Of a stretch of DNA of 56,568 nt, positions 18,126-25,780 are shown one piece after another. The stretch is taken from positions 1-56,568 of the forward strand of contig SLKA01000085.1 in NCBI GenBank assembly GCA_007134845.1, written 5' to 3'. Under the pieces are notes generated by a model. The model was not told the DNA's origin. It saw only the letters and a program-made list of their open reading frames with translations, and did not search any database. This DNA is from Balneolales bacterium. Its GTDB lineage: Bacteria > Bacteroidota > Rhodothermia > Balneolales > Natronogracilivirgulaceae. Both the position numbers and the translations under genes were made by a program. How positions within the stretch are numbered: the stretch's first letter is position 1; each line of letters starts with the position of its first letter.

Positions 18126-18911
18126 CTACTTGCGCATGACCATACCGCCAATCAACATACCGACACGAACCGGCACCCATTTACTGAGCAGATAGGAAAT
18201 GCGTAAAAGTGATCTTGAAAACTTCATCGGTATGTTTTCCGCCAGGCCAGTCAACCCTTTCAAAGCCACCGCTTCAGGTGATTGCAAACCCCGAAAAGCC
18301 GCCTTTCTTATATCTGCTCCGGCCACATCAAAAAATTGCGTATTGACCGGACCCGGACAGAGTGAACTGATGTGAACCCCGGTATCCTCAAGCTCCTTCC
18401 ACAAACTCCAGCTGAAATTGATGACAAACTGTTTTGTTGCCGAATATACGGAGAAGTAGGGAACCGGCAAAAACCCGGCCATGGAAGCTACATTCAAAAC
18501 CCCACCCTGGCCCCTTCCCACCATTCCCGGAACAAGAAGACGCGTCAATAAAATAAGAGAATGTACGTTCACCTGCATCATATGCTGATACATTTCAAAA
18601 TCACCGTCGATAAAAGCTCCGTTATAGCCGAATCCGGCATTGTTGACGAGCACATCAATATGATGATTTTTTTTTTCAACTTCCCGGATCAGCGAGGCCG
18701 GTCCATCCGGATCTGACAGGTCCGCCGGAATGACGGATACTTCGCAATCGTATTGTGACCGGAGTTCCTTTGCCAGCGCATCAAGGCGGTCCTTCCTTCT
18801 GGCGGTTATTACAAGATCGGCACCGTACGATGCCACTTGACGACAAAAAGCGATCCCGATTCCCGATGAAGCACCGGTAACCAGGATCGTTTTATTATGA
18901 TAATACTGCAT
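18126..18911 (-). CDS. Short-chain dehydrogenase/reductase (SDR), DltE/YqjQ-like
   Basis: This 261-residue NAD(P)-dependent oxidoreductase with a Rossmann fold shows the cofactor motif 'TGASSGIG' (12-19), 'NNAGFGYNG', catalytic Ser in 'NVASMAGFLPV', and the 'YSATK' Tyr/Lys pair, then 'CPGPVNTQF'. 'ARRKDRL' after beta-2 favours NADP(H). The substrate is unknown; classical SDRs of this type act on carbonyls of lipids or small metabolites. The in-frame region upstream runs into the mscS gene, so the start was set at the ATG 18909-18911 giving MQYYHNKTILVTG. It follows mscS by 28 bases, and a terminator follows it. Confidence 0.9.
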   Translation of the reverse strand: MQYYHNKTILVTGASSGIGIAFCRQVASYGADLVITARRKDRLDALAKELRSQYDCEVSVIPADLSDPDGPASLIREVEKKNHHIDVLVNNAGFGYNGAFIDGDFEMYQHMMQVNVHSLILLTRLLVPGMVGRGQGGVLNVASMAGFLPVPYFSVYSATKQFVINFSWSLWKELEDTGVHISSLCPGPVNTQFFDVAGADIRKAAFRGLQSPEAVALKGLTGLAENIPMKFSRSLLRISYLLSKWVPVRVGMLIGGMVMRK

Positions 18912-18939
18912 TGCGATCAACCCGACTGCTAAAAAATGA

Positions 18940-19764
18940 CTATTTCTGGCTTTTATCAGCCTGATAAAAGTGAACATCCCGCTGAGGGAAGGGGATGGTG
19001 ATTCCTTCCTTGTCAAATCGTTCTTTGATATCCTTGATCAATGCAAATCTTGTTGGCCAAAGGTCGGATGCCTTGGTCCATGGACGCACATACAGGTCCA
19101 CCGAACTATCCCCCAGCTCGCCAACGGCCACCATGGGTTCCGGATCCGCAAGTACGCGCTCATCCGCATCCAGCGCTTCCCTGACAATCTTCATCGCCTT
19201 ATCAATATCATCTGTATAGCTGATGCCAAAGATCATATCCACCCTTCTTGTTGGATTTGTCGAAAAGTTCGAGATATTTGCACCCCAGATGTTACTGTTG
19301 GGAATGACCATGTAAATATTGTCAAATGTGTGCATTTGCGTAGAGAAAAGTCCGATTTCATCCACCACACCCAGAACCCCGCTTATATTGACTGCGTCAC
19401 CGACATTAAACGGGCGAAACAGCATAAGCATCACGCCTGCGGAGAAATTGCTCAGTGTTCCCTGCAATGCCAGACCAACAGCAAGTCCGGCCACACCAAG
19501 CAGTGCAACAAGGCTTGTCGTTTCCACACCGAAGCGATTCAGCACAGCTATTACCGTGGCAATAAGAATAAGGACCTTGACTGATTGCGTAAGGATCGGG
19601 GTCAGTGTCTTGTCGATGCGCTCTGACTTCTCACATGATTTTCTCACGCGCTTGCTGGCCCAGCTGGCGATCAACCAACCGATAATCAGGATGGTTACCG
19701 CACCAATGATGTTGAATCCGTAAGGAATTATCACTTCGGCAACAATTTCTTCGAAATTTTCCAT
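18940..19764 (-). CDS. mscS: Small-conductance mechanosensitive channel MscS
   Basis: This 274-residue inner-membrane channel opens under membrane tension to release solutes on osmotic downshift. Three membrane helices lie within about residues 15-125. The pore helix has the Gly/Ala-rich 'GVAGLAVGLALQGTLSNFSAG', cut here to the family pattern, followed by the beta domain ('MLMLFRPFNVGDAV', 'PNSNIWGANISNFS') and an alpha/beta C-terminal domain ending 'PFPQRDVHFY'. Length matches E. coli MscS (286). A run of four perfect 8-base repeats lies 69 bases upstream of the ATG and may affect its promoter. It is probably co-transcribed with the following SDR. Confidence 0.95.
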   Translation of the reverse strand: MENFEEIVAEVIIPYGFNIIGAVTILIIGWLIASWASKRVRKSCEKSERIDKTLTPILTQSVKVLILIATVIAVLNRFGVETTSLVALLGVAGLAVGLALQGTLSNFSAGVMLMLFRPFNVGDAVNISGVLGVVDEIGLFSTQMHTFDNIYMVIPNSNIWGANISNFSTNPTRRVDMIFGISYTDDIDKAMKIVREALDADERVLADPEPMVAVGELGDSSVDLYVRPWTKASDLWPTRFALIKDIKERFDKEGITIPFPQRDVHFYQADKSQK

Positions 19765-19833
19765 GACAATTTTAGGTGTTTGATTTCGATTTTTGATTTT
19801 TTACAGCAAATGATCATCTTGGAACTATCATCA

Positions 19834-19865
19834 CTGCCTGTCTGCCTGTCTGCCTGTCTGCCTGT
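19834..19865. repeat. Four perfect tandem copies of CTGCCTGT
   Basis: The 8-base unit CTGCCTGT is repeated exactly four times, 69 to 101 bases upstream of mscS (read on the minus strand as ACAGGCAG). Such short perfect repeats are prone to slipped-strand length change. Confidence 0.97.
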
Positions 19866-19947
19866 GAAAAGCAAGAAAAATTACACTTTTAATCGCATAA
19901 ATCTAAAGAGATAAAAAAACAATGCGTTCGACAGCACACCAATAATT

Positions 19948-19977
19948 AAGGCGAGCCGACTGTCTTCGACCCGCCTT
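19948..19977 (-). terminator. Possible terminator after dps
   Basis: AAGGCG and CGCCTT form a 6-bp stem with an 18-base loop, followed on the minus strand by AATTATT. It lies 52 bases past the dps stop. The loop is long and the tail weak. Confidence 0.35.
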
Positions 19978-20029
19978 ATAAAACTGCTGCACTATGACGC
20001 ATATGACCATCTTCACTGAAATCAGGATG

Positions 20030-20524
20030 CTACTGGAGGTGGCTGCGAAGCATCCATGCCACTTTTGAATGTGTGCGGATACGTTCGGTCACCAAATCCA
20101 GCGAGGCTTCGTCACCAGCTTTTTCACACGCCGGCAGGGCCTTGCGGGCTGTTCGGATAACCGCTTCATTGGATTCCTGCAATCGTTTAACCATTGCTTT
20201 GTCATCTGGCAAGCCCTCCTCTTCAGTGATCGTGGTCAGTTTTGAGTACTCTTTGAATGAACCCGGTGCAAAATGCCCAAGTGTGCGAATTTGCTCGGCG
20301 ATGGAATCAATGGCTTCGGCCAGCTCGGTGTATTGCTCCTCAAACATGGCATGCAACGACTGAAAGTTCATTCCGGTTACATTCCAGTGATAGTTGTGGG
20401 TCTTGAGATAGAGCATGTAGCTGTCGGCCAGCAGTACACCCAAAGATTTTGCTATCTCTTCACGCTGTTTGTCGGTAAGTCCAATGTCGATGTCGTTGTC
20501 TTTTTGATTTAATAATGTATCCAT
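20030..20524 (-). CDS. dps: Dps ferritin-like DNA-protection protein
   Basis: This 164-residue protein assembles into a dodecameric shell that oxidises and stores iron with peroxide and can bind DNA in starvation or oxidative stress. The inter-subunit ferroxidase ligands are all present with E. coli spacing: His46 ('HNYHWN'), His58, Glu62, Asp73 and Glu77. The ATG at 20522-20524 is preceded by AGGAG seven bases upstream. An AATTGT-T-ACAATT palindrome lies 26 bases before the start and could be an operator. The gene appears to be transcribed alone. Confidence 0.96.
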   Translation of the reverse strand: MDTLLNQKDNDIDIGLTDKQREEIAKSLGVLLADSYMLYLKTHNYHWNVTGMNFQSLHAMFEEQYTELAEAIDSIAEQIRTLGHFAPGSFKEYSKLTTITEEEGLPDDKAMVKRLQESNEAVIRTARKALPACEKAGDEASLDLVTERIRTHSKVAWMLRSHLQ

Positions 20525-20550
20525 AATCGTCTCCTGTTTTTATCATTTTT

Positions 20551-20563
20551 AATTGTAACAATT
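20551..20563. promoter_or_regulatory. 13-base palindrome in the dps promoter region
   Basis: AATTGT and ACAATT surround a single central base, ending 26 bases upstream of the dps ATG. The position fits a repressor or activator site. A TTGACA lies upstream, but I could not place a well-spaced -10. Confidence 0.4.
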
Positions 20564-20593
20564 CAACAACGCTGCCTGCTGTCAATTCGTTTC

Positions 20594-21322
20594 TCACTTG
20601 TTCCTATAATACACGATAAGACGCTTAAAATCTTTGGGAGTTTCCGCTTCCAGACCAATAATTTCGCGTGTGGACGGATGGATGAATTCCAGGCGGGAAG
20701 CGTGCAGCGCCTGGCGATTGATCAGCTTCTCTTCCTGCTCGTCGCTGGCATAGTGCCGGTCACCCACAGTGGGATGACCGATTTCAGCCAGCTGTACCCG
20801 GATCTGATTTTTCAGTCCCGTGTCAAGCGCCACTTCCACCAGTGACGTATCCCTGAAACGCTCGATAACACGATAAAGCATCCGGGCTTTGGTACCGTCA
20901 GGGTCGTCTTCCGGAACAATCACATTGCGAAAACCGTCCTTGATCCGTTTCATGTAGTGTACCAGTTCGGCCTCAGGCGGATCCGGTGTGCCCCGCACCA
21001 GCGCCAAATAGATTCTGGCAGGTTCATGGTTCCGGAACTGTTCAATCAACCGTGATCTGGCCCGGGAGCTTTTAGCGAATAAAACCACCCCGCTTGTATA
21101 ACGATCTATGCGATGCACCGTCTGTGCCCGTTTTTTTTGAGGCTGCAGATAGATATCCAGTGCGTCCTGAAGGTTGGCCGATTTCATTCCCTGAATCGGC
21201 ACCGTCAGTATGCCCGCCGGTTTGTTGACAGCGACCAGCTGATTGTCCTCATAAAGGATCTCCGCTCTCACCCGGGCATTCAATATCACATATCTCTTCT
21301 TTTTTTTCATGGCTATCCGCAT
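20594..21322 (-). CDS. RluA-family pseudouridine synthase
   Basis: This 242-residue enzyme isomerises specific uridines of rRNA or tRNA to pseudouridine. It shows motif 'VNKPAGILT' (about 33-40), the catalytic Asp73 in 'HRIDRYTSG' (usual family form HRLD) and 'LKNQIRVQLAEIGHPTVGD' toward the C-terminus. No S4 domain precedes the catalytic domain, so it resembles the short RluA/YlyB type; the target uridine cannot be assigned. The ATG at 21320-21322 overlaps the preceding gene's stop by 10 bases; a second ATG at 21308-21310 would begin right after that stop. Either way translation is probably coupled. Confidence 0.92.
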   Translation of the reverse strand: MRIAMKKKKRYVILNARVRAEILYEDNQLVAVNKPAGILTVPIQGMKSANLQDALDIYLQPQKKRAQTVHRIDRYTSGVVLFAKSSRARSRLIEQFRNHEPARIYLALVRGTPDPPEAELVHYMKRIKDGFRNVIVPEDDPDGTKARMLYRVIERFRDTSLVEVALDTGLKNQIRVQLAEIGHPTVGDRHYASDEQEEKLINRQALHASRLEFIHPSTREIIGLEAETPKDFKRLIVYYRNK

Positions 21323-21570
21323 TTAGTGGCGGCCGGGGATTCCAGATTTTGCAGAAACAGCCGGCTGCATACCGGGCCCATCATAGACCGGGCGAAAACC
21401 AGATCATCCCCTTCCGCCTGCTCCAGAAAATCAACCTGTTGATCGCCAATTCTCCGCAGCCGCTGCACACAGCTGTGTATGGTACGGGCATCGCTGCGTG
21501 CGTCCGCCTCATCCATCTGCTCCGAAAGATCAACAATCTCCCCGGAAAGTTTCAACAGCACGGTTTTCAA
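21313..21570 (-). CDS. Hypothetical small helical protein
   Basis: This reading frame of 85 residues fills the gap between the unknown gene at 21582 and the pseudouridine synthase. It is charged, predicted largely helical, with no membrane segment and no motif I recognise. The first possible start is TTG (21568-21570), 11 bases after the upstream stop; GTG at 21561 and ATG at 21516 are alternatives. Overlap with the next gene by 10 bases and the tight spacing argue that it is real, but no ribosome binding site stands out. Confidence 0.45.
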   Translation of the reverse strand: MKTVLLKLSGEIVDLSEQMDEADARSDARTIHSCVQRLRRIGDQQVDFLEQAEGDDLVFARSMMGPVCSRLFLQNLESPAATKCG

Positions 21571-21581
21571 CGGTAGAAGCG

Positions 21582-21938
21582 TCAGATGCTCATTTCCACA
21601 TTGTGCACATTTCTCAGAATTGCGACGGCATTTTTGTCCTTGTCCTGCATGACCCGGTGCTCGAGATTGGTGATCAGACCGGTTTTCGCTTCGTCGAATG
21701 CCTCTGTCCTGGCATCTTCGGGCGTAGTAGTGCGCATAAGCACATAGATGTCATCGGCACGGATCACACTGTACAGCCCGTCGTCATTGAACGCGTGTGA
21801 GCGAAGCTGTTCATATTGATCGAACAGTTCCGAAAATTCATGCGATTCTGCTGCTTTTTTGATGATTTCAACATCTTTGGGACCTTCAGCACTCAGCGGA
21901 ATATGGCAGAGATAAAAAAACTTTTCCTCGTAAAGCAT
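21582..21938 (-). CDS. Hypothetical protein, 118 residues
   Basis: This soluble, acidic protein begins MLYEEKFFYLCHIPLSAEG and contains 'DIYVLMRTTTPEDARTEAFDEAK'-like text, quoted only as a landmark; I do not recognise the family. The ATG at 21936-21938 is preferred because AAAAGGA lies about ten bases upstream. A longer form starting at 22010 (142 residues) would overlap the peptidase stop codon and is also possible. It sits in a run of four minus-strand genes (peptidase, this gene, a small gene, pseudouridine synthase) with spacings of 0-62 bases, suggesting one transcript. Confidence 0.65.
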   Translation of the reverse strand: MLYEEKFFYLCHIPLSAEGPKDVEIIKKAAESHEFSELFDQYEQLRSHAFNDDGLYSVIRADDIYVLMRTTTPEDARTEAFDEAKTGLITNLEHRVMQDKDKNAVAILRNVHNVEMSI

Positions 21939-22000
21939 AGGGGTAATATCCTTTTTAAACTGTGAATCGTTGCATCTTTTTAATGTACGAAAATATTGGA

Positions 22001-22858
22001 TCAATTGCATTGACCGGCATACTCCAGCCAGCGTATCATGATGTTGTAAACCCGCTCGATATCCTGTATGAATACAGCTTCGTTTTTCTGGTGATAGGGG
22101 AAAATAGCCGGTTCAAGTGCCAGTGAGGGAATGCTCGACACCCGGTCACGGTTCAGTTCCGCTCCGTAATGCAGGTAATCATTGGTATTGTTGGAGAGCA
22201 GCATATCCGGATCAATCGAAAGGAACTCATCACGCACCCGGTCGGTCAGCTCCCTCTCCTTTTCTGTCGGCTCCTGCCCGGTGAACTCCCAGTGTCCGCT
22301 GTAAAGGGCAATACCCGGTTTACCCTTGAAAAGAGGCGTGGTATCCAGGGTGATTGCCGTCGAAGGCAACATCTTCTCCCGGATGAGAAATTTTGAAATG
22401 CGCTCTGCTCCGATCCCGTGATGAAGGCCCTTGCCGTTGTTTTTCAGAAGATGCGGGTGTCTTTTCAGTCCGAAGCTCTCTTCCATCTCAGAAAAAAGTA
22501 GCGTAAGCGGTGGAAATGAACGTCCGGCACCAATCTGTGCAAGTGCAATACAGAGCGCAAGTCCAACTGCATTGTCCAGCTGACCGACAAGCCGTTCCTC
22601 CTCATATTCAAAAGGCAGCTCATCCGGTGCGGACGGACCGAAATGGTTGATCTTGTCCAGATGCGCGGTAAGCGCCACCGGCGCACGGCTTTCGTCACCA
22701 GGCACGAAAAAAACGAGATTGTTATCAGGCACTCGATACCATACAACTCCTGGAACCAGCTTCATCAAGGTCAGGATGAGATCATGGATGCGATCTTCAT
22801 AGGAAGAGAACGAGGGGACAATGGCGATGTCATGAATTAATGATATTAGCTTTTTCAT
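22001..22858 (-). CDS. Zinc metallopeptidase of clan MH (M42/M28/M20-like)
   Basis: This 285-residue cytoplasmic aminopeptidase-type protein has the clan's metal ligands in order: 'TAHLDKI' (His and Asp of the first motif), 'GQLDNAVGLAL' (bridging Asp) and 'FSEMEESFG' (Glu pair, general base plus ligand). It is shorter than typical M42 or M20 enzymes (about 350-400). The final His ligand is probably in 'IFPYHQKNEAVF'. It may be a peptidase, or a deacylase or cyclase of the same fold. ATG at 22856-22858 (MKKLISLIHDIA) was chosen; a longer frame starting at 22927 adds a hydrophobic stretch that looks spurious. Confidence 0.75.
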   Translation of the reverse strand: MKKLISLIHDIAIVPSFSSYEDRIHDLILTLMKLVPGVVWYRVPDNNLVFFVPGDESRAPVALTAHLDKINHFGPSAPDELPFEYEEERLVGQLDNAVGLALCIALAQIGAGRSFPPLTLLFSEMEESFGLKRHPHLLKNNGKGLHHGIGAERISKFLIREKMLPSTAITLDTTPLFKGKPGIALYSGHWEFTGQEPTEKERELTDRVRDEFLSIDPDMLLSNNTNDYLHYGAELNRDRVSSIPSLALEPAIFPYHQKNEAVFIQDIERVYNIMIRWLEYAGQCN

Positions 22859-22958
22859 AGCTGTAAAAAGTACAAAAGTGCATACAAAAATGCATGTTCC
22901 CGCATAGTCCCAATAATTATCCGTCATTCACCGTTTTTAACCGGTACATAATGATTTG

Positions 22959-23014
22959 TTGCATATCTTCGCAACCGGATGTATTTTCGAAGTCATATGC
23001 ATGACACGATGCAT
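22959..23014 (+). promoter_or_regulatory. Candidate promoter followed by an ATGCAT dyad
   Basis: TTG (22959-22961), 20 bases, then TATTTTCG (22982-22989) matches TAnnTTTG at seven of eight positions. Just downstream, ATGCAT-gacacg-ATGCAT (22997-23014) forms a dyad that would sit near +1 to +18. This is consistent with a repressible promoter for the gene at 23073. Confidence 0.4.
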
Positions 23015-23072
23015 GCCTTGAATTATCTTGTGTCCAGTACAAATCCAATAAAAAATTTCAGCACGTTAAAAA

Positions 23073-23537
23073 ATGGATATAGATACCCGAAACAGAATTA
23101 TCAGCGGTATTCTTACTGTTGTTATTATTGTACTTGCCTGGTTTTTGTATGATTCCATTACCAGTCCGTACGAAAAAGTCGAGGAGCAACGTGAGGTAAC
23201 CGCGCAGGTTCGGCACCGGCTTACAGTAGTTCGGGACGCTCTTGTTGAGCATCAGCGAAGAAACAATCATTTCCCGCAAACGCTTGACGATCTGGTGGAA
23301 TGGCTCAAAACCGACGAGAACATGGTCGAAAGAGGAGATTCCCTTTTCCAGTTCCGCCCGCCGCACGAGTACGATCCCGATGCACTGATCTACTCACCCA
23401 GAACCGGCAATCGCTTCCAATATGCTTTAAACGATACATTGCGGCCAAATATCTATCTTCTGGAAGATCCTGACACCGACGATGCCATCGGCTCGCTCGA
23501 GCGCACTACGCTATTGAACGCAACCAATTGGAACTAA
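23073..23537 (+). CDS. Membrane-anchored hypothetical protein, pilin-like layout
   Basis: This 154-residue protein has one N-terminal membrane helix (about 9-26, 'IISGILTVVIIVLAWFLY'), then a charged helix and a soluble domain. 'VRDALVEHQRRNNHFPQTLDDLVEW' has the layout of the region after the pilin helix in GspG-type pseudopilins; the key elements are 'RNNHFP' and 'DDLVEW'. It lacks a prepilin-peptidase site (no G|FTLIE), so it is not a normal pilin. It is followed after 10 bases by the DUF3822-like gene, then rsmD, in what looks like one operon. Its function is unknown. Confidence 0.72.
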   Translation: MDIDTRNRIISGILTVVIIVLAWFLYDSITSPYEKVEEQREVTAQVRHRLTVVRDALVEHQRRNNHFPQTLDDLVEWLKTDENMVERGDSLFQFRPPHEYDPDALIYSPRTGNRFQYALNDTLRPNIYLLEDPDTDDAIGSLERTTLLNATNWN

Positions 23538-23547
23538 TCCGAATGCA

Positions 23548-24405
23548 ATGCCGGAACCGGATGCGCACCTTGGAGTTACTTTCGACGACAACAAGCTCTA
23601 TTTTGCCGTATCCTCACCGGCGAGACCGGCATTTATAGAGCGTATAGGCCAGATTGATTTCTCATTTAATCTGGTCGATTCCATAGCTAGCCGCGATCCG
23701 GACACTTACCCGGGTATCTGTGAAACCCTGGGAAAACTGATTCAAGTGGAGGATATTTCCGAAACCCGGATGGTCATTCCACCGCTGCTGGAATGCTGGA
23801 GTATTGTGCCGAAATCCGTTTATGATCAGGAAGACGAGTGCGAAGCACATTTGAGTATTCTGATGCAGGGGACGGATATCAAACGAACAGCCCCGGAGTG
23901 GCATCAGATCAGCAACCGCGATTTCAAGCTGCTTTCTGTCAGACGGAAAGAAAATCTCGATTCTTTCTCCTACCTGGTCAACGGCCCGGAAAACGGCAAG
24001 CTCTGGTCTGATTTTCAGATTGGCGAAAAATGGATGCAAATCAGCCGCTACCATGGCTCTTTCATGACCGTCTCATCCTATAAAGGTGTGCTGAGCATCT
24101 CGTCCTATATGCTGGGCAAGCTGCGAGCCGCTACATACATCACCCACGAAGATGTGTCCGACCTGCCCTACTTGTGGCTTCAGTACGCATCCCATCTCCA
24201 CTGGATGCTTGGAATGCATGAACAGATCCTGGTGTTCGGAGATAAGTCCGGCAAAATCGTCGACACCCTGCAGACATACTGGGACGATGCCTCCGATGTC
24301 ATTGTAATGAACTCTCTTGAAAACATGAATCTGTCCTCCGAAGAGGAAACATTCAGTTTTCCACTTGAGCGGGCTTTTCCGGCCATCGTACTCTCTCTGG
24401 CCTAA
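23548..24405 (+). CDS. DUF3822-like protein (predicted actin/PilM-like fold)
   Basis: This 285-residue soluble protein starts 'HLGVTFDDNKLYFAVSS', like the first strand pair of an actin-fold ATPase, and has a late 'ILVFGDKSGKI' segment. In Bacteroidota a DUF3822 protein of similar size usually lies immediately upstream of rsmD, as here (2-base gap), so I assign it mainly by position and length. No Walker motif is seen. The function of the family is not known to me. The ATG at 23548 follows the membrane-anchored gene by 10 bases. Confidence 0.6.
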   Translation: MPEPDAHLGVTFDDNKLYFAVSSPARPAFIERIGQIDFSFNLVDSIASRDPDTYPGICETLGKLIQVEDISETRMVIPPLLECWSIVPKSVYDQEDECEAHLSILMQGTDIKRTAPEWHQISNRDFKLLSVRRKENLDSFSYLVNGPENGKLWSDFQIGEKWMQISRYHGSFMTVSSYKGVLSISSYMLGKLRAATYITHEDVSDLPYLWLQYASHLHWMLGMHEQILVFGDKSGKIVDTLQTYWDDASDVIVMNSLENMNLSSEEETFSFPLERAFPAIVLSLA

Positions 24406-24407
24406 CC

Positions 24408-24986
24408 ATGCGGATTATCACCGGAACACTCAAAGGCAGAAAGATCACCACGCCTGCGCACGTTGACATGCGGCCAACCTCAGACCGTGCCAAGGAGAGC
24501 ATTTTCTCCATTATCGAAGTTCGGAAGCACCTGCCCGGAAGCAGCATCCTCGACCTGTTCGCCGGTTCCGGCAACCTTGGATTCGAAGCCATTTCACGCG
24601 GTGCGGAAAGGGTACACTTTGTTGAAGTGTCGGGTGCCGCTGTAGAACATATTGATAAGACTGCCAGACAATTCGGTGTGGATAAGCAGATTCACACTAT
24701 CTGCTCATCGGTGGAAACCTACCTAAGAGGGCACTCACGGCCTTTCGATATCGTTTTTGCCGATCCGCCCTACGATTACGGGGAGCTGCCCGAGCTGCCC
24801 GACATCATTCTCAGGGATGGATGGCTCAAGGAGGATGGGTGGTTCATCCTGGAACATGACAAAAGGCATCATTTTGGTGAACGCTCCGACTGCGTTTTCA
24901 CAAAACCCTATGGCCGCACTATCGTCTCAATTTTCAGGAAAAACGAGGAAACCGATTCTTCCGGCAAAGCAAACAGCGAAGAGTAA
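24408..24986 (+). CDS. rsmD: 16S rRNA (guanine(966)-N2)-methyltransferase RsmD
   Basis: This 192-residue SAM-dependent enzyme methylates G966 of 16S rRNA during 30S assembly. It has 'MRIITGTLKGRKI' at the N-terminus, 'RPTSDRAKESIFSII', the SAM loop 'LDLFAGSGNLGFEAISRGA' and catalytic 'FADPPYDY'. Length equals the family's. It follows the DUF3822-like gene by 2 bases and precedes coaD by 180 bases, an arrangement common in bacteria. The last 12 residues or so are a polar tail. Confidence 0.96.
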   Translation: MRIITGTLKGRKITTPAHVDMRPTSDRAKESIFSIIEVRKHLPGSSILDLFAGSGNLGFEAISRGAERVHFVEVSGAAVEHIDKTARQFGVDKQIHTICSSVETYLRGHSRPFDIVFADPPYDYGELPELPDIILRDGWLKEDGWFILEHDKRHHFGERSDCVFTKPYGRTIVSIFRKNEETDSSGKANSEE

Positions 24987-24998
24987 CCAATGTTACAC

Positions 24999-25046
24999 CA
25001 GATTACCGTTATGACAGTTTGCCGTTTTAGCAGATTGCCGCCTGCA
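24999..25046. repeat. Imperfect repeat, three units of 16 bases
   Basis: CAGATTACCGTTATGA, CAGTTTGCCGTTTTAG and CAGATTGCCGCCTGCA follow one another without gaps, sharing CAGnTTnCCG. They lie in the rsmD-coaD gap. Confidence 0.6.
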
Positions 25047-25166
25047 ACTTTCCTGCAAATTGCAGAAGTTATCACATGCCGGCAAGTGCGCCATTCGTTT
25101 TTGACTTATCAAAAAATCACATTTTCCAATTAAAGCTGACATCTGAAACCAACAGAGGGTACCACT

Positions 25167-25649
25167 GTGGAAGTCATTTATCCCGGTTCATTTGATCCCA
25201 TCACATTCGGTCACCTTGATGTGCTTGAGCGGGCCACCAACCTGTTCGACAAAGTGATCATCACCATTGCCGTCAATACTCGGAAAAACGCCATTTTTAC
25301 TCCCGATGAACGCATTATCCTGATACGGGAAAGCATTCGCGAAAAACCCTTTGCACATAAAGTTGACATCCGAAAGTTCACCGGACTTCTGGTTGATTTC
25401 GCTCATCAAAACAAACTTAAAACCCTGATCCGGGGCGTTCGGCAGTTTTCCGATTATGAGTACGAATTTCGCATGGCACTTATGAACCGGAAGCTGGGCA
25501 AGGACATCGATACCATTTTTCTAATGCCAAGCGAGCACCTCACCTTTGTCTCCGGCTCACTGGTTCGCGAGATAGCCTACTGGGGCGGTGATGTAAGTCA
25601 TTTTGTTCCGGCAAATGTTGCCGAAGCGTTGAAAAATAAGTACGGCTGA
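25167..25649 (+). CDS. coaD: Phosphopantetheine adenylyltransferase CoaD
   Basis: This enzyme transfers AMP from ATP to 4'-phosphopantetheine, the fourth step of coenzyme A synthesis. The 160-residue nucleotidyltransferase shows 'YPGSFDPITFGHLDV' with the T/HxGH-type motif, 'RGVRQFSDYEYEFRMALMN', and 'SSLVRE'-like 'SGSLVREIAYWGGDVSHFVP'. The start is GTG at 25167, with AGAGGG seven bases upstream. It is probably transcribed separately from rsmD, since 180 bases intervene. Confidence 0.96.
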   Translation: MEVIYPGSFDPITFGHLDVLERATNLFDKVIITIAVNTRKNAIFTPDERIILIRESIREKPFAHKVDIRKFTGLLVDFAHQNKLKTLIRGVRQFSDYEYEFRMALMNRKLGKDIDTIFLMPSEHLTFVSGSLVREIAYWGGDVSHFVPANVAEALKNKYG

Positions 25650-25780
25650 TCACCTTTCCCGAAATGGCAACTACCCGTTGACTTTCGTATCTTATTCTGT
25701 TTTTGCAGGCAGCCTCATTACTGTCTGTGTCATTTTCTAACAAATATTATTAATCGGTTATACATTTAATTTCATTTGCC

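Noticed and set aside
23073-23537. True type IV pilin or pseudopilin
   Set aside because: There is no prepilin-peptidase site and no pilus assembly genes nearby; only the layout is similar.
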